From an uncultured Bifidobacterium sp. (lineage in GTDB: Bacteria; Actinomycetota; Actinomycetes; Actinomycetales; Bifidobacteriaceae): a stretch of 52,317 bases of DNA. The stretch lies in NCBI RefSeq assembly GCF_945269915.1, contig NZ_CALYOY010000013.1:1-52317 (forward strand). The letters run 5' to 3'. The notes beneath the pieces were generated by a model. It searched no databases, had not been told where the DNA came from, and worked only from the letters and a program-made list of their open reading frames with translations. Every line of letters starts with the position of its first letter. The first letter of the stretch is position 1. This document shows positions 16,371 to 26,953 of the stretch, piece after piece. The position numbers and the translations under genes were made by a program.

Positions 16371-17684
16371 ATGAAAGCCAAATCGATTCTGGCAGTGGCT
16401 GCTTCCTTGTGCATGATGCTGGGTGTCTCGGCCTGTGGGGGGTCATCGAATCCCTCCGCCGAGGGGCGGGTGTACATGATCAGTCAAAAGGTCGAGAACA
16501 ATGATCAGTTCGTTGAACTGGGTAAGCAGTTCACCAAGGATACAGGGATCGCGTTCAATGTTGTCTCCCCTGCGGCGGACAGCTATGAGCAGACACTGAA
16601 AAGCGAGCTTGCCAAGAGCAACGCCCCGACCATCATCGGACTCGATAACAACGACTATCCGAATTGGGCGGAGTACTGTGCGGACCTATCCGGCACAAGT
16701 ATGTACAAGGACCTGAAGGATCCCAATTACGTGTTAAAGACCGGCGATAAGGTCGGGGCCATACCGTTCGTTTTGGACCGGTACGGCATCATCTACAACA
16801 AGGCGATACTGGGGAAGTACTTCCACGCTTCCTGGGCCAGTCTCCACTCCGTGGATGAGATCCGTGGTTTTGATGCCTTGAAGACCGTGGCAGATGAGAT
16901 CCAGGCGCATAAGGATGAACTCGGCATCAAAGGGGCCTTTACCTCAGCTGGTTTTGAGTCAAGTTCCATCCGGCGTTATGGCGATCAGCTCGCCCACATC
17001 CCCGTTTACTACGAGTACCGGGATCAGGGCAGGACAGATCTGCCTCCCACGGTATCCGATAAGTACGTACCCGACATGAAGAGGATATTCGACCTGTACA
17101 TCAAGGATGAAACGGTGCCTGCGACACAGCTGTCGAGTGCCACCTTTGACGATGCGGTATCCGAATTCTCGCTTGGGGATGCCGTTTTCATCCAGACGGG
17201 ATCCTGGGCGTATCCGCAGCTCAAGGGCCAGAAGGTCGAAGACAAGGATATGGGCGTCCTGCCGATATACATGGGTGTGCCCGGAGAGGACAAGGCCGGG
17301 CTGACGATCAGTTCCAACTACTTCGCCATCAACAAGAAGATCCCTGCCGCCGACAGGAAGGCGACCGAGCGCTTCCTGGACTGGATGCTGACCAATGATG
17401 GGGCCAGGAAGATCGTGACGGACACCATGGGCTTTGAGACGCCTTTCAAGTCCTATTCCAAGGCAGGGTACAAGACCCGAAATCCCATTCTCAGATCCAA
17501 CGATGCCTATGCCAAGAGGCATTGCTACGACATGACCATCCGTCCTCTACCCTCGCAACAGTGGTCCCTCAGTCTTGGGAACGCCATGTTGGAGTATGCC
17601 CAGGGTACGGGGGACTGGTCCAAGGTCCAATCGGCCTTCGTCGACGGCTGGGCTTCGGAATACAAAACGACTCACCAAGGATGA
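16371..17684 (+). CDS. ABC transporter sugar-binding lipoprotein (SBP3)
   Basis: A 437-aa paralogue of SBP2 encoded directly downstream. The lipobox is GVSAC (Cys22). ATG at 16359 is also possible (AAGGAA upstream), but ATG 16371 with GAGG 6 nt before it gives a more typical signal peptide and the same length as SBP2. Conserved blocks run through the whole protein, while stretches near residues 50-60 (FNVVSPAADSYEQ against DISVASSGTYEQ in SBP2) differ, pointing to altered ligand preference. It is followed after 137 nt by the second copy of the permease pair. A Cys in the C-terminal region (RHCYDM) is not shared with SBP2. Confidence 0.93.
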   Translation: MKAKSILAVAASLCMMLGVSACGGSSNPSAEGRVYMISQKVENNDQFVELGKQFTKDTGIAFNVVSPAADSYEQTLKSELAKSNAPTIIGLDNNDYPNWAEYCADLSGTSMYKDLKDPNYVLKTGDKVGAIPFVLDRYGIIYNKAILGKYFHASWASLHSVDEIRGFDALKTVADEIQAHKDELGIKGAFTSAGFESSSIRRYGDQLAHIPVYYEYRDQGRTDLPPTVSDKYVPDMKRIFDLYIKDETVPATQLSSATFDDAVSEFSLGDAVFIQTGSWAYPQLKGQKVEDKDMGVLPIYMGVPGEDKAGLTISSNYFAINKKIPAADRKATERFLDWMLTNDGARKIVTDTMGFETPFKSYSKAGYKTRNPILRSNDAYAKRHCYDMTIRPLPSQQWSLSLGNAMLEYAQGTGDWSKVQSAFVDGWASEYKTTHQG

Positions 17685-17821
17685 GGATGCCTATGGGCGC
17701 GATTGAGCACGGTTTCAATGTTTGCTGTCGTACATATCGGCGGGGTTGTGTCTCTGGTCATCCACGTTTCTCAGTGAGACCGGACCGGGCACTGACTCGG
17801 GATATGGGTTAGGAGGTTATG

Positions 17822-18676
17822 GTGGTTTCGATGGTTGGTAGGTCTGTTCGTAGGTGGTGGGGGTTGTTTACGTTGCCTACGGTGTTGGCTTTTGTTGTTG
17901 GTTTTGTGGTGCCGTTTGTGATGGGTGTGTATTTGAGTTTCTGTCGGTTCACGACGGTGACGGATGCGCGGTTCATTGGTCTGGGGAATTACCGGGCGGC
18001 CTTGTCGGATGGTGAGTTCTGGCATGCGTTGGTGTATACGGTGGCGTTCACGGTGGTGACGACGTTGGTGGTCAATGTCGTGGCTTTCGCGGTGGCGTTC
18101 CTGTTGACGAAGGCGATCCGCGGGGCGAATGTGTTCCGTTCGGTGTTCTTCATGCCGAACCTGATCGGCGGGATCATCCTGGGGTATATCTGGTTGTTGC
18201 TGCTCAACGGGGTGTTGGCCCATTGGGGTCGTTCGATCACGTATTCGGGTGTGTATGGGTTCTGGGGGATGGTGATGTTGTATTGCTGGCAGCAGATCGG
18301 CTATATGATGATCATCTATATCGCGGGTCTGCAGGCTCTTCCCGGTGATGTGATCGAGGCGGCGCAGGTCGATGGCGCCAATGGGCGGCAGACCTTGTTC
18401 CGGGTGACGTTGCCGTTGATGATGCCCAGTATCACGGTGTGTTCCTTCCTGACGGTGACGAACGGGTTCAAGATGTTCGACCAGAACCTGGCGTTGACCA
18501 ACGGGGCCCCGTCGAACACGTCCGAGTTGTTGGCGCTGAACATCTACCGGACCTTCTACGGCAGGACCGGTTTCGAGGGTGTGGGCCAGGCCAAGGCGGT
18601 GGTGTTCTTCGTGATCGTGGCGGTGATCGCGGTGTTGCAGAACAGGTTGACGACCAGCAGGGAGGTGTCGGCATGA
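17822..18676 (+). CDS. Sugar ABC transporter permease, MalF-like, copy 2
   Basis: The 284-aa protein matches the permease at 9691-10545 residue for residue after the first codon. Here the aligned start codon is GTG (17822) rather than ATG, because the repeat begins at its second base; AGGAGG (17811-17816) is 5 nt upstream. ATG 17819 is only 2 nt from the ribosome site. The permease is therefore under different upstream control from copy 1, with a better ribosome site but a weaker start codon. It overlaps the next gene by 4 nt. Confidence 0.92.
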   Translation: MVSMVGRSVRRWWGLFTLPTVLAFVVGFVVPFVMGVYLSFCRFTTVTDARFIGLGNYRAALSDGEFWHALVYTVAFTVVTTLVVNVVAFAVAFLLTKAIRGANVFRSVFFMPNLIGGIILGYIWLLLLNGVLAHWGRSITYSGVYGFWGMVMLYCWQQIGYMMIIYIAGLQALPGDVIEAAQVDGANGRQTLFRVTLPLMMPSITVCSFLTVTNGFKMFDQNLALTNGAPSNTSELLALNIYRTFYGRTGFEGVGQAKAVVFFVIVAVIAVLQNRLTTSREVSA

Positions 18677-19526
18677 GTGAGCGTATCAGGCATTCGTGGT
18701 TGTGGACGGTTCTGTTCACGGTGGTCTCCCTGTTGTGGGTGTTCCCGATCGTGCTGGTGGTGGTCAATTCCTTCAAGAACAAGGCGTATATCTCTCGTGA
18801 CGCGTTCTCGGTCCCGCGGGGCCGGGCCTTCGTGGGGTTGGATAACTACGCGCGGGGGATCGAGCGGACGAACCTGTTGGCGAGCTTCGGCTGGACCGTG
18901 GTGGTCACGGTGGGTTCGGTGGCCCTGATCCTGTTGTGCACGTCCATGTGCGCCTGGTGGATCGTGCGGGTGGGCAACCGGGTGGCGAGGTTCCTGTACC
19001 TGTTGTTCCTGTTCAACATGATCGTGCCGTTCCAGATGGTGATGTTCACGCTTTCCAAGCTTGCGGACATGCTGGGGCTGAACACGCCCTGGGGGTTGTG
19101 GATCGTGTATCTGGGGTTCGGCGCCGGTCTGGCGGTGTTCATCTTCACGGGTGTCGTCAAGGGCATCCCGGTGGAGCTGGAGGAGTCGGCCATGATCGAC
19201 GGGGCGAGCATCCCGCGCACCTTCTTCGGGATCGTGGTGCCCATCATGCGTCCCTCGATCGTGTCGGTGGCGATCCTGGAGGCGATGTGGATATGGAACG
19301 ACTTCCTGCTGCCCTACCTGACCCTGGACATGCGTAAGTACAAGACCATGAGCATAGCGATCCAGTACCTCAAGGGCGGGTACGGCAGCGTGGACATGGG
19401 GGCCATGATGGGATGCCTGGTCCTGGCCATCATCCCCATCATCGTCTTCTACCTCGTCTGCCAACGCTACATCATCAGCGGCGTCCTCGCCGGCGCCGTC
19501 AAAGGATAACCACACACAGGAACCAG
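17823..19526 (+). repeat. 1,704-bp direct repeat, copy 2
   Basis: Second copy of the block at 9692-11395, same orientation, offset 8,131 bp. It ends inside the left arm of the hairpin at 19522-19556. Confidence 0.95.
18673..19509 (+). CDS. Sugar ABC transporter permease, MalG-like, copy 2
   Basis: A 278-aa permease identical to the protein at 10542-11378, with the same 4-nt overlap to its partner. It closes the SBP2-SBP3-permease operon and is followed by two stem-loops, the second a strong terminator. As in copy 1, no ATP-binding subunit is encoded nearby. Confidence 0.92.
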   Translation: MSERIRHSWLWTVLFTVVSLLWVFPIVLVVVNSFKNKAYISRDAFSVPRGRAFVGLDNYARGIERTNLLASFGWTVVVTVGSVALILLCTSMCAWWIVRVGNRVARFLYLLFLFNMIVPFQMVMFTLSKLADMLGLNTPWGLWIVYLGFGAGLAVFIFTGVVKGIPVELEESAMIDGASIPRTFFGIVVPIMRPSIVSVAILEAMWIWNDFLLPYLTLDMRKYKTMSIAIQYLKGGYGSVDMGAMMGCLVLAIIPIIVFYLVCQRYIISGVLAGAVKG

Positions 19527-19556
19527 TGCGGGCCTATTTGTGTATGGCCCACTGGT
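19522..19556 (+). terminator. First stem-loop after permease copy 2
   Basis: ACCAGT and GGGCC (19522-19534) pair with GGCCC and ACTGGT (19546-19556), with a 2-nt bulge. The end of the direct repeat (19526) falls inside the left arm. Confidence 0.5.
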
Positions 19557-19569
19557 ATTTGAGGTTAGA

Positions 19570-19614
19570 CCGACCCACCGGTTGCTCCTTCGAGCACGGT
19601 GGGTCGGCTTTTCT
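19570..19614 (+). terminator. Rho-independent terminator of the SBP2-SBP3-permease operon
   Basis: CCGACCCACCG (19570-19580) pairs perfectly with CGGTGGGTCGG (19597-19607); the loop contains a further TGCTC/GAGCA stem with a CTTC tip. CTTTTCT follows. It separates the transporter operon from the alpha-glucosidase gene. Confidence 0.88.
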
Positions 19615-19811
19615 GGTTGGCGTGTATGAGGCCAGAAGATACGAGGGGGTTGGGTATTCTGTATTCCCGTAAGGACGGTGTCCGCAAGGCATCGGCCGGT
19701 CGGCTGTCTGATGGGGGCGGACCCCGTCGAAACCTTTCACCGGCTCGCGCCGATATATGGAGACGGTACTTGGTTGTTCAAGCGAAGTTGATGGAAATGC
19801 ACCGGAGGAGG

Positions 19812-21566
19812 ATGGCAGTGGATACGGATGTGCTCGAAGACGACTGGTGGAAGCAGGCAGTGGTCTATCAGGTTTACCCTCGTAGCTTCAAGGACTCGGA
19901 TGGAGACGGTCTGGGGGATCTGCCGGGAATCATCGATAAGATTCCCTATCTGAAAGCGCTCGGCATTGACGCGGTCTGGCTTTCCCCCTTCTACCCGTCG
20001 GCCTTGGCCGACGGCGGATACGATGTGATCGACTATCGCAATGTGGATCCCAGGCTGGGCACGATGGGCGATTTCGACTCCATGGCGGATGCCCTCCATG
20101 CAGCCGGCCTGAAGCTGATTGTCGATATCGTTCCCAACCACACCTCCAACCTGCATCCTTGGTTCCGGGAGGCCCTTGAGGCCGGACGTGGGTCCAGCGG
20201 GCGCGATCGGTATATCTTCAGGGAGGGGAGGGGCGACCATGGCGAACTCCCCCCGAACGATTGGCGGTCCCTCTTCGGTGGTCCTGCCTGGGAACGGGTG
20301 GATGACGGCCAGTGGTACCTGCACATCTTCGCCAGGGAGCAGCCGGATCTGAATTGGAAGGATCCTCGGGTTCATGAGGACTTCCAGCGGACCCTGCGAT
20401 TCTGGTCGGACCATGGGGCCGATGGTTTCCGCATTGATGTCGCCCACGGCCTGGCCAAGGAGCTGGACGACAGGCCCCTGGACCAGATGGATCCCGATGC
20501 GGTCGGGAATACCCTCTCCCACGATGGCACAAGTCCTCTCTGGGACCGCAACGAGGTGCACGACATCTACAGGGAATGGCGGGCTGTCTTTAACGAGTAC
20601 CGACCGCCCCGTTTTGCGGTCGGCGAGGCCTGGGTGGTGCCCGAGCACCAGTATCGGTATGCCTCGCCGACGGAACTCGGCCAGGTGTTCAACTTCGAGT
20701 TCGCCAAGGCGAACTGGAACCGGGAACAAATGGGCACGGCGATCCGCGAGGGTATGGAGGCTGCAGACAGATCCGGGTCGACCACGACCTGGGTCATGAG
20801 CAATCACGACATTCCCCGTCATGCGAGCAGGTACGGTCTTCCCCAGGTCGATGCCACGAATTATCACCAGCTGGCAAATGATTGGATCCTCCGTGACGGC
20901 CGCAGCTACCGCGAGGACAGGGCCCTGGGAACGCGGAGGGCTCGTGCCGCCATATTGATGGAACTGGCTCTGCCCGGATCGGTGTATATCTATCAGGGAG
21001 AGGAGCTTGGCCTGTTCGAGGTTCCCGATCTTCCCTGGGACCGTCTCGAGGATCCCACCGCCCGTCGTACCCATGGAAGCGCGACGGAGAAGGGGCGGGA
21101 TGGTTGTCGCGTTCCCCTGCCGTGGAGTTCCGAGGACCAGCCTGAGTCGGCTCCCTGGCAGGCAACCTTCGGACAGGGCGGGTCCTTCGGGTTCTCGCCG
21201 GACACCAAGGAGGACGGTACACCCAGCGACGATCCGCACCTGCCGCAGCCCCTGTGGTTCAAGGACTTCTGCGTCGACCTTCAGGAGGGTGACGACTCGT
21301 CCATGCTGGCCCTCTATAGGAAGGCCCTGGCCCTGCGATCCGAATGGATGAAGAAGGCCCTGGCTTCGGGGCTGGACCTCGAGGAGAGGAAGGATGATGT
21401 GCTGACCTTCCGGCGGGCGGATGTCTCTGGATCGGGTGGACTCGTCTGCATGACAAACTTCGGGACCAATCCTGTCCCCGTCCAAGACGGTTCCATTGTG
21501 CTGGCTTCGGGAGCGCTCCAGGAAGGGATGATTCCAACCGATACCACCGTCTGGATCCGCTTCTGA
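19812..21566 (+). CDS. aglA: Alpha-glucosidase / oligo-1,6-glucosidase (GH13)
   Basis: A 584-aa cytosolic GH13 enzyme hydrolysing alpha-glucosidic bonds in short oligosaccharides. Catalytic residues are Asp209 (DGFRIDVAHG, nucleophile), Glu272 (AVGEAW, acid/base) and Asp333 (SNHDIPRH, stabiliser). The N-terminal WWKQAVVYQVYPRSFKD and DGGYDVIDYR are typical of bifidobacterial alpha-glucosidases. The frame is open to 19599 but the natural start is near the GGAGGAGG at 19804-19811: ATG 19812 or GTG 19818, the latter better spaced. It lies behind a strong terminator, so it needs its own promoter, which I could not identify. The symbol is by similarity to bifidobacterial enzymes. Confidence 0.92.
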   Translation: MAVDTDVLEDDWWKQAVVYQVYPRSFKDSDGDGLGDLPGIIDKIPYLKALGIDAVWLSPFYPSALADGGYDVIDYRNVDPRLGTMGDFDSMADALHAAGLKLIVDIVPNHTSNLHPWFREALEAGRGSSGRDRYIFREGRGDHGELPPNDWRSLFGGPAWERVDDGQWYLHIFAREQPDLNWKDPRVHEDFQRTLRFWSDHGADGFRIDVAHGLAKELDDRPLDQMDPDAVGNTLSHDGTSPLWDRNEVHDIYREWRAVFNEYRPPRFAVGEAWVVPEHQYRYASPTELGQVFNFEFAKANWNREQMGTAIREGMEAADRSGSTTTWVMSNHDIPRHASRYGLPQVDATNYHQLANDWILRDGRSYREDRALGTRRARAAILMELALPGSVYIYQGEELGLFEVPDLPWDRLEDPTARRTHGSATEKGRDGCRVPLPWSSEDQPESAPWQATFGQGGSFGFSPDTKEDGTPSDDPHLPQPLWFKDFCVDLQEGDDSSMLALYRKALALRSEWMKKALASGLDLEERKDDVLTFRRADVSGSGGLVCMTNFGTNPVPVQDGSIVLASGALQEGMIPTDTTVWIRF

Positions 21567-21567
21567 T

Positions 21568-21611
21568 TTCTCTCCTTCTTGCTGCAATCGAGTGCAGTGA
21601 GAAGGAGAGAA
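21568..21611 (+). terminator. Terminator between aglA and malQ
   Basis: A perfect 12-bp stem, TTCTCTCCTTCT (21568-21579) with AGAAGGAGAGAA (21600-21611), with CTGCA/TGCAG pairing inside the loop. It abuts the malQ promoter, whose -35 starts at 21612. Confidence 0.75.
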
Positions 21612-21641
21612 TTGACATTGTTTCGTGTCAAGCGGCATAAT
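21612..21641 (+). promoter_or_regulatory. Promoter of malQ
   Basis: A perfect TTGACA (21612-21617), an 18-nt spacer, and CATAAT (21636-21641, 5 of 6). It predicts a start near 21648 and a leader of about 190 nt. Confidence 0.8.
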
Positions 21642-21658
21642 AACTAATATCAACTAAT

Positions 21659-21670
21659 GACAACGATTGC
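21659..21670 (+). promoter_or_regulatory. LacI-type operator before malQ
   Basis: GACAACGATTGC, about 11 nt past the predicted transcription start. It is nearly the same 12-mer as before the LacI gene (7787) and related to those before SBP1 and glgP. Confidence 0.5.
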
Positions 21671-21837
21671 AATAATGCAGTCAATAGAATATCGGACCTG
21701 CCGATTTTCTGATCTTGCTGTGCGACGTGTCCGAGTGGTCGAGTGATGAGGAGACGAGTGATGCCCTACGTGGGTGATGTCCATTGTGGTCATATGCAGA
21801 CGCCGAAGACGACCTGTGAGATTTCGGATGGTGCCTC

Positions 21838-23961
21838 GTGGTGAGTGAACAGGAAACAAGGCGTTCCGCTGACAATGCCCTGCATGAGCTGGCCGAACTG
21901 TACGGTGTGGCTAGCGAGTATGAGGACCAGCAGGGCACCCCCCGGTACATAACGGATGATGTCCTGGTGCGCGTGCTGGGGGATTTGGGTGTTTCGGCGC
22001 GGGACGAGAAGGAGGTCTCCCGGTCGCTGAAGACAGCACGCCAGGAAAAGGCTGACGAGTTCTGCCCCCCGACGATTCTGCAGATCCTGGGCGAGGAGAC
22101 CAGGGTGGAACTGGGCCGGGTCGATGGGCCTGTCACGGTTAGGCTGGTGCTTGAAGACGGCAGGGACCTGTCTCGGTCGGTGCGGTGTGTCTCCTCGGTG
22201 CTTCTTGTCGGGGCCGATGTTCCGATGGGATATCACACCCTGTCGGTTTCCGATGGTGCGCATGGCGCCGATTCGACGCTCATCACCGCCCCACGGCGTA
22301 TACCCCTGCCGCAATCCGTCGCCGACCATCCGAGGTGGGGATGGATGGCGCAGCTGTATTCCGTCAGGTCCAAAGATTCATGGGGCATCGGCGATTTCTG
22401 CGACCTGCAGCAGCTCTTGAAGGATGCGGCCTCCAAATCCGGGGCGGATTTCATGCTTATCAACCCGATTCATGCCTCGGAGCCCGTACCACCGCTGACG
22501 CCTTCTCCCTACTTCCCGGATTCCAGGACCTTCCTCAATCCCATCTATATACGGCCGGAGGCTATTCCCGAGTTCGCCAGGCTGGATTCCACCGACAGGG
22601 CACGCATTGCGGATCTGCTGGCCAAGATTGCTCCGACTGATGCGAATGCCAACGTTCTTGACAGGGATGGGTGCTGGGACAGCAAGCAGAAGGCGCTGAG
22701 AATCATCCACGACCAGGTAAAGCTGACACCTGAGAGGGCAAAGGAGTTCAAGGGATTCGTTCAGTCCGGTGGCGAGGAACTGGAGGGCTTCGCCTTGTGG
22801 TGCCTGGCTTATAGCTGGTGGGGGGCGCCCACCCAGGATGAAGGATCCTGGTTTCGTAGGGAGAGTCCGAGCTCCCCATCCATTCAGGACCTGAAGCAGG
22901 AACACCCTGATGACTTCGGCTTCTGTCTCTGGCTGCAATGGGTGGCCGATCAGCAGCTGAGCGCAGCACAGCGTACCTCCAAGGCGGTCGGCATGGCCGT
23001 TGGGCTGATGGAGGACATGGCGGTCGGGGTCAACCCGCTTGGTGCCGATGTCTGGTCCCATCCCAGCCGGTATGCTTCCGGGGCCACGGTCGGGGCGCCC
23101 CCTGATGCCTTCAACCAGCAGGGACAGAACTGGATGCAGCCGCCCCTGGATCCGAATGAGCTCAGGAAGAGCGGCTACCGCGCCTACAGGCAGCTGGTCC
23201 ATGGCATGTTTGCGCATTGCGGGGCCATTCGAATAGACCATGCCCTGGGGCTGTTCCGGTTGTGGTGGATTCCGAACGGCTCGCCTGCAAGCCAGGGGAC
23301 CTATGTGTACTATGACCACGATGCGATGCTCTCCATTCTGGCCATCGAGGCCACCCGTGTGCAGGGGATGGTCATCGGTGAGGACCTGGGCGTGGTGCCA
23401 AGGTTCGCTTCCAAGGCCCTGGCCGACCGCGGGGTTCTCGGTACGATCATCGAATGGTTCGAGCAGGCAGACGGGGAGTTTGTGGATCCTGCCCGCTACC
23501 GGACCTACGCCCTGGCTGCAGTGACGACCCACGATCTGCCGCCGACAGCCGGCTACCTGGAGTATGAGCACGTCAGGTTGCGTGAGGATCTGGGTCTGCT
23601 CGTCACATCTCCCGAGGAGTTCGAGCGTTCGGCCCGGCAGGAACATGCCGCGATGATCCGTTTCCTTGTTTCCCACGGCTGGTTGTCGCCTCGGGTGGCT
23701 GGGGACGAGGAGGGGCATCTGCAGGAAATCGTCGAGGCCATGCATCGTGCCATCGTCCACTCTCCCTGCCTGCTGAGAGTGGCCGCCTTGGTCGATGGTG
23801 TTGGTGAAAAGCGCTCGCAGAACCAACCGGGCACCGTCGACGAGTACCCGAATTGGCGTGTGCCCCTGGCTGACGGTGATGGAAAGGTCGTGTATGCGGA
23901 TCAGGTCTTCGATCTTCCCCGCATCCAGTCCCTAGCCGCAGTAATGCGTGGGGAGGACTGA
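21838..23961 (+). CDS. malQ: 4-alpha-glucanotransferase (amylomaltase)
   Basis: GH77 enzyme that transfers maltodextrin segments between chains and releases glucose, feeding GlgP. The length is 707 aa, as in actinobacterial MalQ with its N-terminal extension. Catalytic residues: Asp467 (IRIDHALGLFR), Glu515 (GEDLGVVP) and Asp566 (THDLPP). The block INPIHASEPVPPLTPSPYFP is also diagnostic. Start is at tandem GTG codons 21838/21841; the ribosome site is weak (GGATGG), so translation may be modest. Strong promoter and LacI-type operator upstream. It is followed, after 263 nt, by the heat-shock operon, so it is probably monocistronic. Confidence 0.95.
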   Translation: MVSEQETRRSADNALHELAELYGVASEYEDQQGTPRYITDDVLVRVLGDLGVSARDEKEVSRSLKTARQEKADEFCPPTILQILGEETRVELGRVDGPVTVRLVLEDGRDLSRSVRCVSSVLLVGADVPMGYHTLSVSDGAHGADSTLITAPRRIPLPQSVADHPRWGWMAQLYSVRSKDSWGIGDFCDLQQLLKDAASKSGADFMLINPIHASEPVPPLTPSPYFPDSRTFLNPIYIRPEAIPEFARLDSTDRARIADLLAKIAPTDANANVLDRDGCWDSKQKALRIIHDQVKLTPERAKEFKGFVQSGGEELEGFALWCLAYSWWGAPTQDEGSWFRRESPSSPSIQDLKQEHPDDFGFCLWLQWVADQQLSAAQRTSKAVGMAVGLMEDMAVGVNPLGADVWSHPSRYASGATVGAPPDAFNQQGQNWMQPPLDPNELRKSGYRAYRQLVHGMFAHCGAIRIDHALGLFRLWWIPNGSPASQGTYVYYDHDAMLSILAIEATRVQGMVIGEDLGVVPRFASKALADRGVLGTIIEWFEQADGEFVDPARYRTYALAAVTTHDLPPTAGYLEYEHVRLREDLGLLVTSPEEFERSARQEHAAMIRFLVSHGWLSPRVAGDEEGHLQEIVEAMHRAIVHSPCLLRVAALVDGVGEKRSQNQPGTVDEYPNWRVPLADGDGKVVYADQVFDLPRIQSLAAVMRGED

Positions 23962-24048
23962 ACCGGTGACCTCCTGAGTGGGATTGCTTCCTACGGGTTC
24001 CTGCATCATGGCGGTTTCGACATCTTCTTCGGGGAACGGGAATAATAG

Positions 24049-24081
24049 TTGCCGAAAGAAGTTGAGTGATGTAGGCTCAAG
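24049..24081 (+). promoter_or_regulatory. dnaK promoter with HAIR (HspR) operator
   Basis: GTTGAGT (24061-24067), 7 nt, GCTCAAG (24075-24081). This matches the actinobacterial HAIR consensus CTTGAGT-N7-ACTCAAG at 12 of 14 positions. A plausible promoter, TTGCCG (24049-24054) with a 17-nt spacer and TAGGCT (24072-24077), overlaps it, so HspR bound here would block transcription of dnaK-grpE-dnaJ-hspR. Confidence 0.85.
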
Positions 24082-24224
24082 TTTTGGAGTGGTCAGGATG
24101 GCTGCTTACCGGGGCCGACGGAGGTCGGCCATCGGGGCCACGAACGAAGCGCGAGTGGAAAACGTAGAAAGCAAGGGGTGCAGGCACAGGTCCTGCACCG
24201 GAACTCATCAGGAGGTAATGAGTT

Positions 24225-26111
<1,887 letters not shown>

Positions 26112-26112
26112 T

Positions 26113-26904
26113 ATGTCAGCCTTTGACAAGGATGACTATCTGACCGGCATGGATGATGCCGAGTCGCTCAAGGGCGATGCGGCCTCGTCCGGCCGGGCCG
26201 GGGGTTCCCCTGGCAGCGGGTCCGACCAGGATCCGCGTGAGGGCCAGGGCCGGCAGGACCCGACCAGGAATGATGGCACCCCCAAAGGATGCCACGCCGC
26301 CCAGTCGGACGAGGCGCAGGGCCAGGGGGCCGATGGCCAGGATTCCGGTGGCGCGGCCCCGGGCGACCAGGCCAAGGGCAGGCACCAGGTCCCGGAAGAT
26401 GGTGATACCCCGGTCCGGGATCAGGAAGGTCAGAGCCAGGACGGCGATTCCGCCGATGACGATGGTCTGACCCCCCTGGGCAAGGCCAAGAAGGAGGCCG
26501 CCGAATACCTGGATGCCCTTCAGCGTGAGCGGGCCGAATTCGTCAACTTCCGCAACAGGACCAAGAAGGAACAGGACCTTTTCCGCCAGCACGGCATCGT
26601 GGATGTCCTCACTGCCCTCCTGCCCGCCCTGGACGACATCGATCGGATCCGGGAGCACGGCCAGATGGACGATTCCTTCCAGGCCGTGGCCAACAGGATC
26701 GACAAGACCTTCGAGAAGTTCGGGGTCGAGAAGTTCGGAGAAAAGGGTGAGGACTTCGACCCCACCAAGCACGAGGCCATCCTGCACAAGCCCGATCCCG
26801 AGGCCAAGAAGGAGACCGTCGATACGGTCGTCGAGGCCGGGTACCGGATTGGCGACAGGGTGATTCGGGCCGCCAGGGTGGTGGTGACGTCGCCCGGACA
26901 ATAG
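26113..26904 (+). CDS. grpE: Nucleotide exchange factor GrpE
   Basis: GrpE co-chaperone, 263 aa, that releases ADP from DnaK. Residues about 119-263 are the GrpE domain: a long coiled coil (AAEYLDALQRERAEFVNFRN) followed by the beta-wing region (ETVDTVVEAGYRIGDRVIR). The first 118 residues form an unusually long, low-complexity extension rich in Gly, Asp, Gln, Arg and Ser, presumably disordered. The start overlaps nothing and lies 1 nt after the dnaK stop; the frame open further upstream (25957) is inside dnaK. A very stable hairpin follows the gene. Confidence 0.95.
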   Translation: MSAFDKDDYLTGMDDAESLKGDAASSGRAGGSPGSGSDQDPREGQGRQDPTRNDGTPKGCHAAQSDEAQGQGADGQDSGGAAPGDQAKGRHQVPEDGDTPVRDQEGQSQDGDSADDDGLTPLGKAKKEAAEYLDALQRERAEFVNFRNRTKKEQDLFRQHGIVDVLTALLPALDDIDRIREHGQMDDSFQAVANRIDKTFEKFGVEKFGEKGEDFDPTKHEAILHKPDPEAKKETVDTVVEAGYRIGDRVIRAARVVVTSPGQ

Positions 26905-26953
26905 GCGGCTGGTGATCGTGGACGATCCACACAGTGAATCGGCGCCCGGGCAT

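Noticed and set aside
17684-17821. A hairpin before permease copy 2 equivalent to that at 9614
   Set aside because: Only a weak 7-bp imperfect stem (around 17755-17785) could be found, with an 18-nt loop.
19737-21653. Open frame of 638 codons on the minus strand opposite aglA
   Set aside because: Shadow of the GH13 gene, whose catalytic residues are all on the plus strand.
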